The notes beneath the pieces are model-generated. The model had not been told where the DNA came from. It made no database searches and saw only the letters and a list, made by a program, of their open reading frames with translations. Shown one piece after another: positions 45,438-55,252 of a stretch of 64,000 bases of DNA; the stretch's first letter is position 1, and every line of letters begins with the position of its first letter. The translations under genes and the position numbers were made by a program. Source of the stretch: Corynebacterium afermentans subsp. lipophilum (GTDB lineage: Bacteria; Actinomycetota; Actinomycetes; Mycobacteriales; Mycobacteriaceae); assembly GCF_030408375.1 (NCBI RefSeq), contig NZ_CP046530.1:1178001-1242000 (forward strand). The letters are read 5' to 3'.

Positions 45438-45679
45438 CGCTTCTTTCCGAACGCGAACCAGGCGACCCAGCCCAGGGTGTTGACTGCCCCGATCACCGGG
45501 GTCCACACCCACTTCGGGCCGCGCACTCGCTTTGAGTTGGTGCGCGCCAGGTCGCGCAGCGCGAAAGCCTTACCAGCGGTGTCGATGGTGGCCAGCACGC
45601 CGGCAATGGTCTTCTGGTCGGAGGACAATCCGTTCCAGGCGTCCCGGATGGTGTCGATGATGTCGTTGTTTCTTGCCAT
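45434..45679 (-). CDS. Small PLDc_N-like membrane-associated protein
   Basis: An 81-residue basic protein ([20 protein letters not shown] to WFAFGKKR). The C-terminal [28 protein letters not shown] resembles the membrane anchor called PLDc_N (K-x-W..PVI..NTLG...FGKK). The N-terminal half looks helical. Role unknown. It marks the left boundary of the accessory island that follows. Confidence 0.75.
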   Translation of the reverse strand: MARNNDIIDTIRDAWNGLSSDQKTIAGVLATIDTAGKAFALRDLARTNSKRVRGPKWVWTPVIGAVNTLGWVAWFAFGKKR

Positions 45680-45721
45680 ATTGCGAGTGTAGCGGGCTGC
45701 TTGAGGGGTCCACGCTTCGTC

Positions 45722-45732
45722 CGTCGATAAGC
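45722..45732 (+). repeat. Intergenic copy of the dispersed 11-mer (CGTCGATAAGC)
   Basis: Located in the gap between the PLDc_N-like gene and the 44-residue gene. It is followed by AAGATGC, giving one of four copies of the longer pattern CGTCGATARGC-N3-ATGC. Confidence 0.7.
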
Positions 45733-45826
45733 AAGATGCTCACTATAGTGGACAAACTCTTGTGCGGTTTATGTTTCGGTTTGTACGTTCGTGGAAACGA
45801 ATCTTCCGAACCAAAGGAGCCCGCAA

Positions 45827-45961
45827 ATGCAACGTCGTCAACTTCTGCACATCATTACCGAACGCGTTAACTGCGAACCCCGCGGGATCACAGTCGATTC
45901 AAACATTATGCAGTTCGAGTGGATTCTCGGTGACATCATCCTTTCTGGATATATTCCATAG
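45827..45961 (+). CDS. Possible 44-residue protein
   Basis: An ATG at 45827 with a good Shine-Dalgarno (AAAGGAG, nine bases upstream) opens a 44-codon frame, MQRRQLLHIITERV to LSGYIP, ending TAG at 45961. Its 3' end overlaps the end of the convergent immunity-like gene. An actatagtgg box with a TATAGT hexamer lies about 85 bases upstream. It could be a small protein or the remaining N-terminus of a longer one lost during island formation. I do not recognise it. Confidence 0.45.
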   Translation: MQRRQLLHIITERVNCEPRGITVDSNIMQFEWILGDIILSGYIP

Positions 45962-46253
45962 AATTGAATCTATTCTTTTCAGGGGTTGAGGTAAGGAACA
46001 TCTCTACAAAACCAGAGCCCTGGAGCATTTCGTCCCACTCGATAGATTCTTCATTTTTACTTAAATCAGGGAATCTTCCCCAAAGACGAACAACTTTTCC
46101 TTCGTGAAGTCCAGGGTTAAAGAGATCGAAGTGGTACCAGAGCTGATTTTCGGGGGAGCCGCTGTTTCTTCCCGCTTGGATGCCGACTCCTGCTAAAATT
46201 GTCTCCTCTGGAAGTATGGTGTCTTGAAACATTTGGGTGGATATATTTTTCAA
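45936..46253 (-). CDS. Putative immunity protein for the adjacent secreted toxin-like protein
   Basis: A small acidic protein of about 105 residues (MKNISTQMFQDTILPEE to FNSMEYIQKG) with no signal peptide. The start is unsettled: a TTG at 46253 lacks a ribosome site, while an AGGAG at the end of the upstream gene is followed in frame by no canonical start (ATA GTC ATC), so the original start may be mutated. It lies 52 bases after the secreted protein gene in the same direction, is AT-rich like it, and has the size and acidity typical of cytoplasmic immunity proteins. Function is inferred only from this pairing. Confidence 0.55.
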   Translation of the reverse strand: MKNISTQMFQDTILPEETILAGVGIQAGRNSGSPENQLWYHFDLFNPGLHEGKVVRLWGRFPDLSKNEESIEWDEMLQGSGFVEMFLTSTPEKNRFNSMEYIQKG

Positions 46254-46305
46254 AAACTTGATTTCATCAGTCGTGATAGAAATAAATTGATTGATGACTA
46301 TTCTC

Positions 46306-46719
46306 CTAGCGGTAGAAAGCAGTGATTATTCCGACAGGTCGGCCGTCTCCGCTTACGGGATCTACTCGCTCTGTGGCAACAACCGTCATAACTCTTCCAT
46401 TGATTGGGTAAGAGCATTCTTTATTGCCATTTCCTGCATTTAAGCCGCCTTTGCAGTCGGGGGCGTTATGTAAAACTGTGTCAATCTCTGTAGTGGCTGG
46501 AACGAAACCGCCGTGACTGTCCTTGATGTGAGAAAGCCCAAAACCAACACTGCCGGGCTCATCTCCCTGCCCTACGCGGAGTGGAAGATCCTCGCCTTTC
46601 GGGCCAATGATTGCTTGGCTAATAGTCCAGTCAATTGGCTGAGCGGCCACTGCAGTGGGGGAAACAAGTAACCCGATAAATGCCACCAACGTGGCGGATA
46701 AAAATTTCTTTACTTTCAC
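46306..46719 (-). CDS. Small secreted toxin-like protein (possible BECR-fold ribonuclease)
   Basis: A 137-residue exported protein. The signal peptide covers residues 1-26 (VKVKKFLSATLVAF, cleavage after AVAA). The mature part of about 110 residues has GFGLSHIKDSHGGF (His64, His69), two cysteines (89 and 102) that could form a disulfide, and a C-terminal GRVMTVVATERVDPVSGDGRPVGIITAFYR. An early HxxxxH-like helix followed by a beta-sheet ending in TAF/TAY is the pattern of Barnase-EndoU-ColicinE5/D-RelE (BECR) nuclease toxins. The GTG at 46719 is chosen because GAAGGG is nine to ten bases upstream; an earlier GTG at 46728 abuts that site. Confidence 0.6.
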   Translation of the reverse strand: MKVKKFLSATLVAFIGLLVSPTAVAAQPIDWTISQAIIGPKGEDLPLRVGQGDEPGSVGFGLSHIKDSHGGFVPATTEIDTVLHNAPDCKGGLNAGNGNKECSYPINGRVMTVVATERVDPVSGDGRPVGIITAFYR

Positions 46720-46737
46720 GGGCAACACCCTTCAAAA

Positions 46738-46752
46738 ATATCTGGAAGATAT
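46738..46752. promoter_or_regulatory. Palindrome in the leader of the secreted toxin-like gene
   Basis: ATATCT-GGA-AGATAT is a perfect 6+6 inverted repeat just upstream of the ribosome site of the secreted protein gene. Possible operator or RNA stem-loop; no regulator assigned. A TTGACC hexamer further upstream (46795-46790, minus strand) and TTTATT (46770-46765) could form the promoter, with slightly long spacing. Confidence 0.4.
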
Positions 46753-46947
46753 GCGACGGGAGAGAATAAACCTTTGGCGCTGATGTTGGGGTCAAGTGAG
46801 ACATGAATCAAAAAGGAAACCCTGTCTCATTAATTATGATGGTTTAGCTCTCCGTTTCCCGCAAGACCTTTTGTGAATATATAAATTAATTTATTCAGAA
46901 TCGACACCTCAGATCCTTTTCGGGGGCTGGAGCAGGCACTTACTTGG

Positions 46948-47640
46948 GTGTTCCACTGGAACTCAACGCCATTCGGCGCGAACGTCACTGGCAAGCTTCT
47001 TGATGTCCACAGCGAAGAATATTTGACGTTGGATTACGCTCGAGGTGAGGTGACCCCGCAGGTCAGTGGGATGCCGAAGATGCGCAGCGCGCTAACCCCA
47101 GACGACGTGTATCCCTTATTCGAGCTGGTCTGGGCCAAAAATGAGCCAGACCCATACGGAGAGACGCCGAAGTTTCCGAAGCTCTCGGCGGTGCGGCTCA
47201 TTTGCGAACGCAGTGGAGAGCTCGCCTCCGGCATTGACGTCTTCTACCCAGTGGGCGGTGAAGATGCCATAGAGAAGTTCCTACCCCGAGTTCGTTGGGA
47301 CCAGACAGTCGATTCACTCTTCTCCGACCTCTGGCACTTCGGAGAGCTGAACGACTTGGTGAAACCGTTTCAATGCCTGAAAATCGGAAACGAGTACGCG
47401 ACTACGACACCGCCACCGCGCGAGGTTGACTGCCCGATGGTCACCGTTGATGTCCCCAACGAGTCGCTCCGGCTAAGTAAGGCCGACGGCGAGTTGCTGA
47501 TGATTGTGGACCTCACCGATGAGGCCGTTGAGCGGATGTTGGCCGAATTTAGGCGGCTAGTGGACCCCTGGGCGCAGCCTCGGATGCCCGTCGGTTCACA
47601 TCCCGACTATGAGCCCTGGGCTGGCGCTGTGCCATTCTGA
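46948..47640 (+). CDS. Hypothetical acidic protein in the accessory island
   Basis: A 230-residue soluble protein starting at a GTG (VFHWNSTPFGANVTGKLLD) with GGAG about 18 bases upstream, too far for a standard ribosome site. It is acidic and has several Trp/Pro motifs (ELVWAKNEPDPYGE, DYEPWAGAVPF), with no domain I recognise. It lies between the toxin-like pair and the DUF222/HNH gene, in DNA that shifts from AT-rich back to GC-rich. It could be a second immunity-type or orphan protein; that is speculation. Confidence 0.65.
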   Translation: MFHWNSTPFGANVTGKLLDVHSEEYLTLDYARGEVTPQVSGMPKMRSALTPDDVYPLFELVWAKNEPDPYGETPKFPKLSAVRLICERSGELASGIDVFYPVGGEDAIEKFLPRVRWDQTVDSLFSDLWHFGELNDLVKPFQCLKIGNEYATTTPPPREVDCPMVTVDVPNESLRLSKADGELLMIVDLTDEAVERMLAEFRRLVDPWAQPRMPVGSHPDYEPWAGAVPF

Positions 47641-47768
47641 AGAATGTGATCCTCGTAACAGTTTTTCTCCTTATGTGTTCGATGGTGGACATAGATCCTG
47701 TTTATGTCGGGGCGGCTTGTAGGTTAATCGTAAACCCATTCGATTAGGCAACTTGAAAGGAGGGCGAA

Positions 47769-49370
47769 ATGACCGTTGAACTGCGAAAGCACGTCGACAC
47801 AATCATTCATGCCCTCCTGGCCATGAAGGACCTGTGTGCAGACCCCGATGCGGTCGAGTTCGAGGAGGTTCGGGAGGATTTCGAGCGCCTCGAAGCAATA
47901 TTCAACGTGAAGGCTACGCTCGACGCGCTTTTCGCGTACGTGTGCGAGCGTGACGACGCCGGGCGCGTCGTCGGCTCAAAGCACGCCAATCAGTACCTTC
48001 AAAAGAAGCTCGGGTTGGAGCCCAAGGACGCCTACGACCGTCTCGCCCGAGGCCGGGACTACTACGGTGAGCCCGAGGTTGAAGAGGAGCAGGTCACCGA
48101 CCTGTTCGATACCGATTGTGAGGAACCCCCCGCGGATCCGGCGGCGGAGGCAGAGCGGGAGGAAGCGGCCCGCGAGGCTGCTCGAGCGGCTGCCCGCGAA
48201 GAGGCGCGGCGCAAGCAAGAAGAAGCCCGCCGTGCCGCCGAGCGAGTGAACGCCGAGAAACAGCGCGTGATCCGCCAAGAGCTAGACAAGCTTGTCGGGG
48301 ATGCGAAGGGAGCGCGTGCCCGTCTCCAGGCGGACGCGCTCGCGGAGGCTCCTCGACGTTCCGTGAAAGATTTGCGCGCCACCGTGCGCCGCTGGGTCGA
48401 GCGCGAGAACCGCAAGCACGTCGAGCCTACGAACCCGAACGCGGGCATGGAAAACCGCGGGCTGCACATCGGCGCCCAGCGCGCAGACGGGACATGCCGG
48501 ATAACTATCGATGCCGTGGCCTCTGATTCAGCGCTGTTCAAAGCGCTGAGCGATAAGGGGTTGGTGCCCAACTCGAACCTCCCCGAGGGTGTCGAGGATT
48601 ACCGCACGCCGTCGCAACGCAGGTACGACCAGTTCTCTGAGATCCTCAAGCATTACGACGCCTGTGAGAAGCCAACCGGCGGCGGGTGCGCGTCCGTGGT
48701 TGTGTCGGTGACGCTGGACGAGCTGGCGGAGGCCGAGCCGACCACGAAGTTCGCCACCAACACCGGAATCGAGCTCGACGCCTTCGACCTCGTGCGTTTG
48801 GGCATGGAAGGTACTTCCGACTTCGTGCTGACTGTCGACGACGCAACGTCGTTGCCGTTGAACCTCTATCGGACGCGTCGACTGGCGTCACTGGCGCAGC
48901 GGATCACCTTGCTGGCGGTGCAGAGCGTGTGCGCCTGGACCGGCTGCACTGCCCCGCTCACGGAGACGGAGATCCACCACATCACATCGTGGCTGCAAGG
49001 CGGTGACACCAACATCGACAACCTCACAGCGCTGTGTCGGACCCACCACCGCTGCAACAACGACTTCAAAGACCACAGAAACAACACCAGTCACATGGAT
49101 GTGGACCCAGCGACGGGTCGGGCCGGGGTGAAGGAACCCGGGTGTGCAACGCTGCAGTTCAACCACGCGGACGCGGCCGAGCATTCAGCGGTGAACAGGT
49201 TACGGAAGAGACACCGGCAGCGCGATCGGGCAACCGTGCCCGATCCGGGTGGCGCTACGGCCCCACCGGATACTCGCGTACCACCAGAACCGCCGGATCC
49301 ACCTCCCCCACGGGAGCCGGTGGAGCCCCCGCCATGGGCGAAGGGGCAAGACCCGTACCCGCCGTTCTAG
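47769..49370 (+). CDS. DUF222 / HNH endonuclease-domain protein
   Basis: A 533-residue protein of the actinobacterial DUF222-HNH family (related to REP13E12-type repeats). The N-terminal DUF222 region is interrupted by a long charged coiled coil rich in Glu, Ala and Arg (about residues 125-185). The HNH motif near the C-terminus reads CAWTGCTAPLTETEIHHITSWL with following NIDNLTALCRTHH, containing the metal-binding Cys and His residues. The end is a proline-rich tail (PPEPPDPPPPREPVEPPPW). Such genes often occur in multiple copies and in mobile regions; the nuclease substrate is unknown. GGAGGGCGAA precedes the ATG. Confidence 0.9.
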   Translation: MTVELRKHVDTIIHALLAMKDLCADPDAVEFEEVREDFERLEAIFNVKATLDALFAYVCERDDAGRVVGSKHANQYLQKKLGLEPKDAYDRLARGRDYYGEPEVEEEQVTDLFDTDCEEPPADPAAEAEREEAAREAARAAAREEARRKQEEARRAAERVNAEKQRVIRQELDKLVGDAKGARARLQADALAEAPRRSVKDLRATVRRWVERENRKHVEPTNPNAGMENRGLHIGAQRADGTCRITIDAVASDSALFKALSDKGLVPNSNLPEGVEDYRTPSQRRYDQFSEILKHYDACEKPTGGGCASVVVSVTLDELAEAEPTTKFATNTGIELDAFDLVRLGMEGTSDFVLTVDDATSLPLNLYRTRRLASLAQRITLLAVQSVCAWTGCTAPLTETEIHHITSWLQGGDTNIDNLTALCRTHHRCNNDFKDHRNNTSHMDVDPATGRAGVKEPGCATLQFNHADAAEHSAVNRLRKRHRQRDRATVPDPGGATAPPDTRVPPEPPDPPPPREPVEPPPWAKGQDPYPPF

Positions 49371-49395
49371 ATTTGCCCCGAGCACCTCGGGAAGT

Positions 49396-51024
49396 TTAGG
49401 CGAGCTCGACGATCTCCATGTACTCGTCGCTCCACATGTCCTCGTCGCCCTCGGGCATGATGATGACCCGCTCCGGCTCAAGCGCGCGCACCGCGCCCGG
49501 GTCGTGGGTGACCAGGACGACGGCACCCGTGTAGGTCTTCAGCGCGTCGAGAACCTGCTCGCGGGATTGGGGGTCGAGGTTGTTTGTGGGCTCGTCGAGC
49601 AGCAGGACGTTCGCGCGCGAGGAGACGAGGGTGGCCAGCGCGAGGCGGGTCTTCTCGCCGCCCGAGAGCGTGCCGGCGGGCTGCTCCAGCTTGTCGCCCG
49701 AGAACATGAAGGCGCCCAGCAGGCCGCGCAGGTCCTGCTGGCCGGCGTCGGGGCAAGCCTCGATGGTGTTCTCCCAGACGCTCTTGTCGCCGTCGATGGT
49801 GTCGTGCTCCTGGGCGAAGTAGCCGATCTTCAGCCCGTGGCCCGAAACCACGCCGCCCTCGCCGTCGGTGCGCTCCACCCCGGCGAGCAGCTTGAGCAGG
49901 GTGGTCTTGCCGGCACCGTTCGTGCCCAGCACCACAACGCGCGAGCCCTTGTCCACCGCCAGGTCCACGCCCGCGAAGACCTCGAGCGAGCCGTACATCT
50001 TTGTCAGGCCCTTGCCGAACAGCGGGGTCTTGCCGCACGGCGCCGGCTCCGGGAAGGAAATGGAGGCGACCTTGTCGGCCACCCGGACCTCGTCGAGCTC
50101 GCCCATCATGCGCTCGGCGCGCGCCATCATCTGCTTCGCCGCCGAGGCCTTCGTGGCCTTCGCACCCAACTTCGCGGCCTGCTTCTGCAAGGCTGAGGCC
50201 TTCTTCTCGGCGTTGGCGCGTTCGCGGCGGCGCCGGGCCTCGTCGAGGGCGCGGGCGTCCTTGTACTTGGAAAAACCCATATTGTAGACGTCGGCCTCGG
50301 CGCGCACCGCGTCCAAGAACCAAACCTTGTTGCACACCGCGTCGAGCAGCTCGACGTCGTGGGAGATCATGATCAGCCCGCCCTCGTGCTTGGACAGGAA
50401 GTTGCGCAGCCAGGAGATGGAGTCGGCATCGAGGTGGTTGGTCGGCTCGTCGAGAAGCAGGGTGGTCTGGGACTTGCCCGAACCTTGGCGCGAGGCGAAC
50501 AGGATCTGGGCGAGCTCCACGCGGCGGCGCTGGCCGCCCGACAGGGTCTTCAGCTGCTGGTCCAGGATGCGCTCCGGCAGCCCCAGGTTGTCGCAGATCT
50601 GCGCCGCCTCCGCGTTGGCCTCGTAGCCGCCGAGCGCCTGGTAACGCTCCTCAAGGCGGGAAAACTTCGCGATCGCCTTGTCGCGCTCCTCCCCGTCGGT
50701 CTCCTCCATCAGCTTCTGCTGCTTGGCCATCGAGCGCTGGATCTGGTCCAGGCCGCGGGCTGAGAGCACACGGTCGCGGGCGGTCTGCTCGATGTCGCCT
50801 TCCTTGGAGTCCTGCGGGAGGTAGCCGATCTCGCCCGAGCGGGTCACCGAGCCGCCGTAGGGTTCGGTCTCCCCCGCCAGGATGCGCATCGTGGTGGTCT
50901 TGCCTGCACCGTTGCGGCCGACTAGGCCGATGCGGTCGCCGGGTTGGACGCGGAGGTGCTGGCCGGGGGCGTCGAGAAGCGTGCGCGCGCCGACGCGGAC
51001 CTCGAGATCATTGGTGACAATCAC
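49396..51024 (-). CDS. ABC-F family ATPase
   Basis: A 542-residue cytoplasmic protein with two ABC ATPase domains and no membrane segment. The first has Walker A GRNGAGKTTTMRIL, signature LSGGQRRRVELAQ and Walker B TLLLDEPTNHLD. The second has GTNGAGKTTLLKLL, LSGGEKTRLALA and VLLLDEPTNNLD. A charged linker between them (residues about 245-320, EARRRRERANAEKKASALQKQ) is the P-site-tRNA interaction motif region of ABC-F proteins, which act on the ribosome. A similar gene lies near the suf/acn region in mycobacteria. Drug resistance cannot be inferred. Confidence 0.93.
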   Translation of the reverse strand: MIVTNDLEVRVGARTLLDAPGQHLRVQPGDRIGLVGRNGAGKTTTMRILAGETEPYGGSVTRSGEIGYLPQDSKEGDIEQTARDRVLSARGLDQIQRSMAKQQKLMEETDGEERDKAIAKFSRLEERYQALGGYEANAEAAQICDNLGLPERILDQQLKTLSGGQRRRVELAQILFASRQGSGKSQTTLLLDEPTNHLDADSISWLRNFLSKHEGGLIMISHDVELLDAVCNKVWFLDAVRAEADVYNMGFSKYKDARALDEARRRRERANAEKKASALQKQAAKLGAKATKASAAKQMMARAERMMGELDEVRVADKVASISFPEPAPCGKTPLFGKGLTKMYGSLEVFAGVDLAVDKGSRVVVLGTNGAGKTTLLKLLAGVERTDGEGGVVSGHGLKIGYFAQEHDTIDGDKSVWENTIEACPDAGQQDLRGLLGAFMFSGDKLEQPAGTLSGGEKTRLALATLVSSRANVLLLDEPTNNLDPQSREQVLDALKTYTGAVVLVTHDPGAVRALEPERVIIMPEGDEDMWSDEYMEIVELA

Positions 51025-51058
51025 GGGGAAACTGTATCAACAGCCCCCAAATCGGGAT

Positions 51059-51178
51059 CTACTTCTTCGAGATGAAGCGCACGATCCAAACGATCAGCGC
51101 GACAATCAGCGCGACCTTCAGCGCAACCAGGCCGACGGTACCGAGCATGACCAGAATTTCAGTAAGCCCAACGTTCAC
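51059..51178 (-). CDS. 39-residue single-pass membrane peptide
   Basis: A GTG at 51178 with a near-perfect Shine-Dalgarno (AAGGAGG, spacing five) opens a 39-codon frame, MNVGLTEILVMLGTVGLVAL to WIVRFISKK, ending TAG at 51059. Nearly the whole peptide is one hydrophobic helix with a short basic end (VRFISKK), suggesting an inner-membrane micropeptide with a cytoplasmic C-terminus. It lies between the suf terminator and the ABC-F gene, 34 bases before the ABC-F start. Function unknown. Confidence 0.72.
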   Translation of the reverse strand: MNVGLTEILVMLGTVGLVALKVALIVALIVWIVRFISKK

Positions 51179-51205
51179 AACAGTCCTCCTTCACAACGCG
51201 GAAAA

Positions 51206-51233
51206 TCCCCCACAGGTTAACAACCTGGGGGGA
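51206..51233 (-). terminator. Terminator at the end of the suf operon
   Basis: On the minus strand TCCCCCCAGGTT pairs with AACCTGTGGGGGA around a GTT-like loop and is followed by TTTT. It comes 14 bases after the sufT stop. Confidence 0.8.
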
Positions 51234-51247
51234 TGTCAAGAGGTGTT

Positions 51248-51622
51248 TTAGACCGCGAAGCCGAGGGCACGGAGCTGCTCGCGCCCCTCCTCGGTGATGA
51301 ACTGCGGGCCCCACGGCGGCATCCAGACCCAGTTCAGGTCCAGCTCGTCGACCGCAGTGTTGTTCACGACCGACAGGGTGGCCTGCTCCTCGATCACGTC
51401 AGTGAGCGGGCACGCCGGCGAGGTCAGCGTCATGTTGATCACCGCGACGGTTTTGCCCTCGCGCTCCTCGATCCAGGTGTCGTAGACCAAGCCGAGGTCG
51501 ACGACGTTGATGCCCAGCTCCGGATCGATCACGTCGTGGAGGTACTCCTCCACCTCGCCGATGAGCTTGAGCTGCTCCTCGGTCTGCTGCGGGCGCTCCC
51601 CCTGCTTGTCCGGTTCAGTCAT
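51248..51622 (-). CDS. sufT: Iron-sulfur assembly factor SufT (DUF59/MIP18 family)
   Basis: A 124-residue DUF59 protein. The conserved LHDVIDPELGINVVDLGLVYD and MTLTSPACPLTDVIEEQ with its single conserved Cys are present. The C-terminal VWMPPWGPQFITEEGREQLRALGF is typical. SufT helps deliver or mature Fe-S clusters. It is the last gene of sufRBDCSUT, two bases after sufU, and is followed by a terminator. Confidence 0.93.
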   Translation of the reverse strand: MTEPDKQGERPQQTEEQLKLIGEVEEYLHDVIDPELGINVVDLGLVYDTWIEEREGKTVAVINMTLTSPACPLTDVIEEQATLSVVNNTAVDELDLNWVWMPPWGPQFITEEGREQLRALGFAV

Positions 51623-51624
51623 GG

Positions 51625-54076
<2,452 letters not shown>

Positions 54077-54088
54077 GTATTGCTCCTT

Positions 54089-55252
54089 TTAGTTTTCGTT
54101 GCGCTCGAGCTCGCCGGCGACGCGGGCGATGAGTTCTTCGCGGATCGACTCGACGGGGATCTGGTTGAGGACCTCGTTGAAGAAGCCGCGGATGATCAGG
54201 CGGGTGGCGTCTTCCTCGCGGATGCCGCGGGAGCGCAGGTAGAACAGCTGGTCGTCGTCGAAGCGGCCGACGGTTGCGGCGTGGCCCGCGCCGGCGATCT
54301 CGCCGGTTTCGATCTCCAGGTTCGGGATGGCGTCGGCGCGTGCGCCGTCGGTGAGCACCAGGTTGCGGTTGGTCTCGTAGGTGTCGGTGCCCTTCGCCTC
54401 GGCACGGATGAGCACGTCGCCCACCCAGCAGGTGCGCGCCTCCGGCAGCTTGGAGGCCTTGTCGCCCTGCAGCGCGCCCTTGTACAGCACGTTGGAGCGG
54501 CAGTTCGGCACCGCGTGGTCCACCAGGAGGCGGTTCTCGATGTACTGGCCCGCGTCGGCGAAGTAAACGCCGGTCAGCTCGGCGTCGCCGCCCGGCGCCT
54601 CGAAGGCGAGGCGCGGGGTGATGCGGACGATCTCGCCGCCGAAGGTGGCCACGTGGTGGCGCAGGGTCGCATCGCGCTTCACGACGATCGACTGCTGGCC
54701 CACATGCACCGCATCCAGATCCCAATCGGCGTCCACCACGGCGTTGACGCGGGAACCTTCGCCGATGACCCAGTTGACGTTGTCGGCGTGGGTGCCGGAG
54801 CCGGCGTAGCGCACCACAACGGTCGCCTCAGAGTTCGCGCCCGACTCGAACACGACCGTGCCGAAGGTGGTCTTGTCCGCACCCGCGCCAGTGATGGTCA
54901 CCGTGATCGGCTCGGTCAGCTCCGCGTTCGCCGGCACCGAAATCAGGGTGGCGTTTTCGGAGGAGTTCCACGCCTGGGCGGCGATGCGGTCGACGGGGGC
55001 GCCGGCGGCGGTCACGCGCTCGTCGTCAAGCGAAACTTGCTCGACCGCGACCTCTCTGGGGCCCTCGACCGCAATCTGGGCCTCGGCCTGCGGGGCGAAC
55101 TTGCCGTTGTGCAGGCCGCGCAGGCGGCGAAGGGAGATGAAGCGCCAGACCTCGTCGCGGCCGCCCGGAACCTCGAAGTCCTCCACGTTGAAGGAGGAAA
55201 ACAGGTCGCCCTTGTTGTTGTGCGTGGTGGCGTTTTTGACGGTTTCGACCAT
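54089..55252 (-). CDS. sufD: Fe-S assembly scaffold protein SufD
   Basis: A 387-residue SufB paralogue that pairs with SufB and SufC2. The right-handed beta-helix region and the conserved C-terminal HAATVGRFDDDQLFYLRSRGIREEDATRLIIRGFFNEVLNQIP match the family. The start follows the sufB stop with no gap. Confidence 0.95.
   Translation of the reverse strand: MVETVKNATTHNNKGDLFSSFNVEDFEVPGGRDEVWRFISLRRLRGLHNGKFAPQAEAQIAVEGPREVAVEQVSLDDERVTAAGAPVDRIAAQAWNSSENATLISVPANAELTEPITVTITGAGADKTTFGTVVFESGANSEATVVVRYAGSGTHADNVNWVIGEGSRVNAVVDADWDLDAVHVGQQSIVVKRDATLRHHVATFGGEIVRITPRLAFEAPGGDAELTGVYFADAGQYIENRLLVDHAVPNCRSNVLYKGALQGDKASKLPEARTCWVGDVLIRAEAKGTDTYETNRNLVLTDGARADAIPNLEIETGEIAGAGHAATVGRFDDDQLFYLRSRGIREEDATRLIIRGFFNEVLNQIPVESIREELIARVAGELERNEN

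Noticed and set aside
45680..49395. Insertion sequence or prophage in the accessory island
   Set aside because: No transposase, integrase or flanking repeats were visible; the DUF222/HNH protein alone is not evidence of one.
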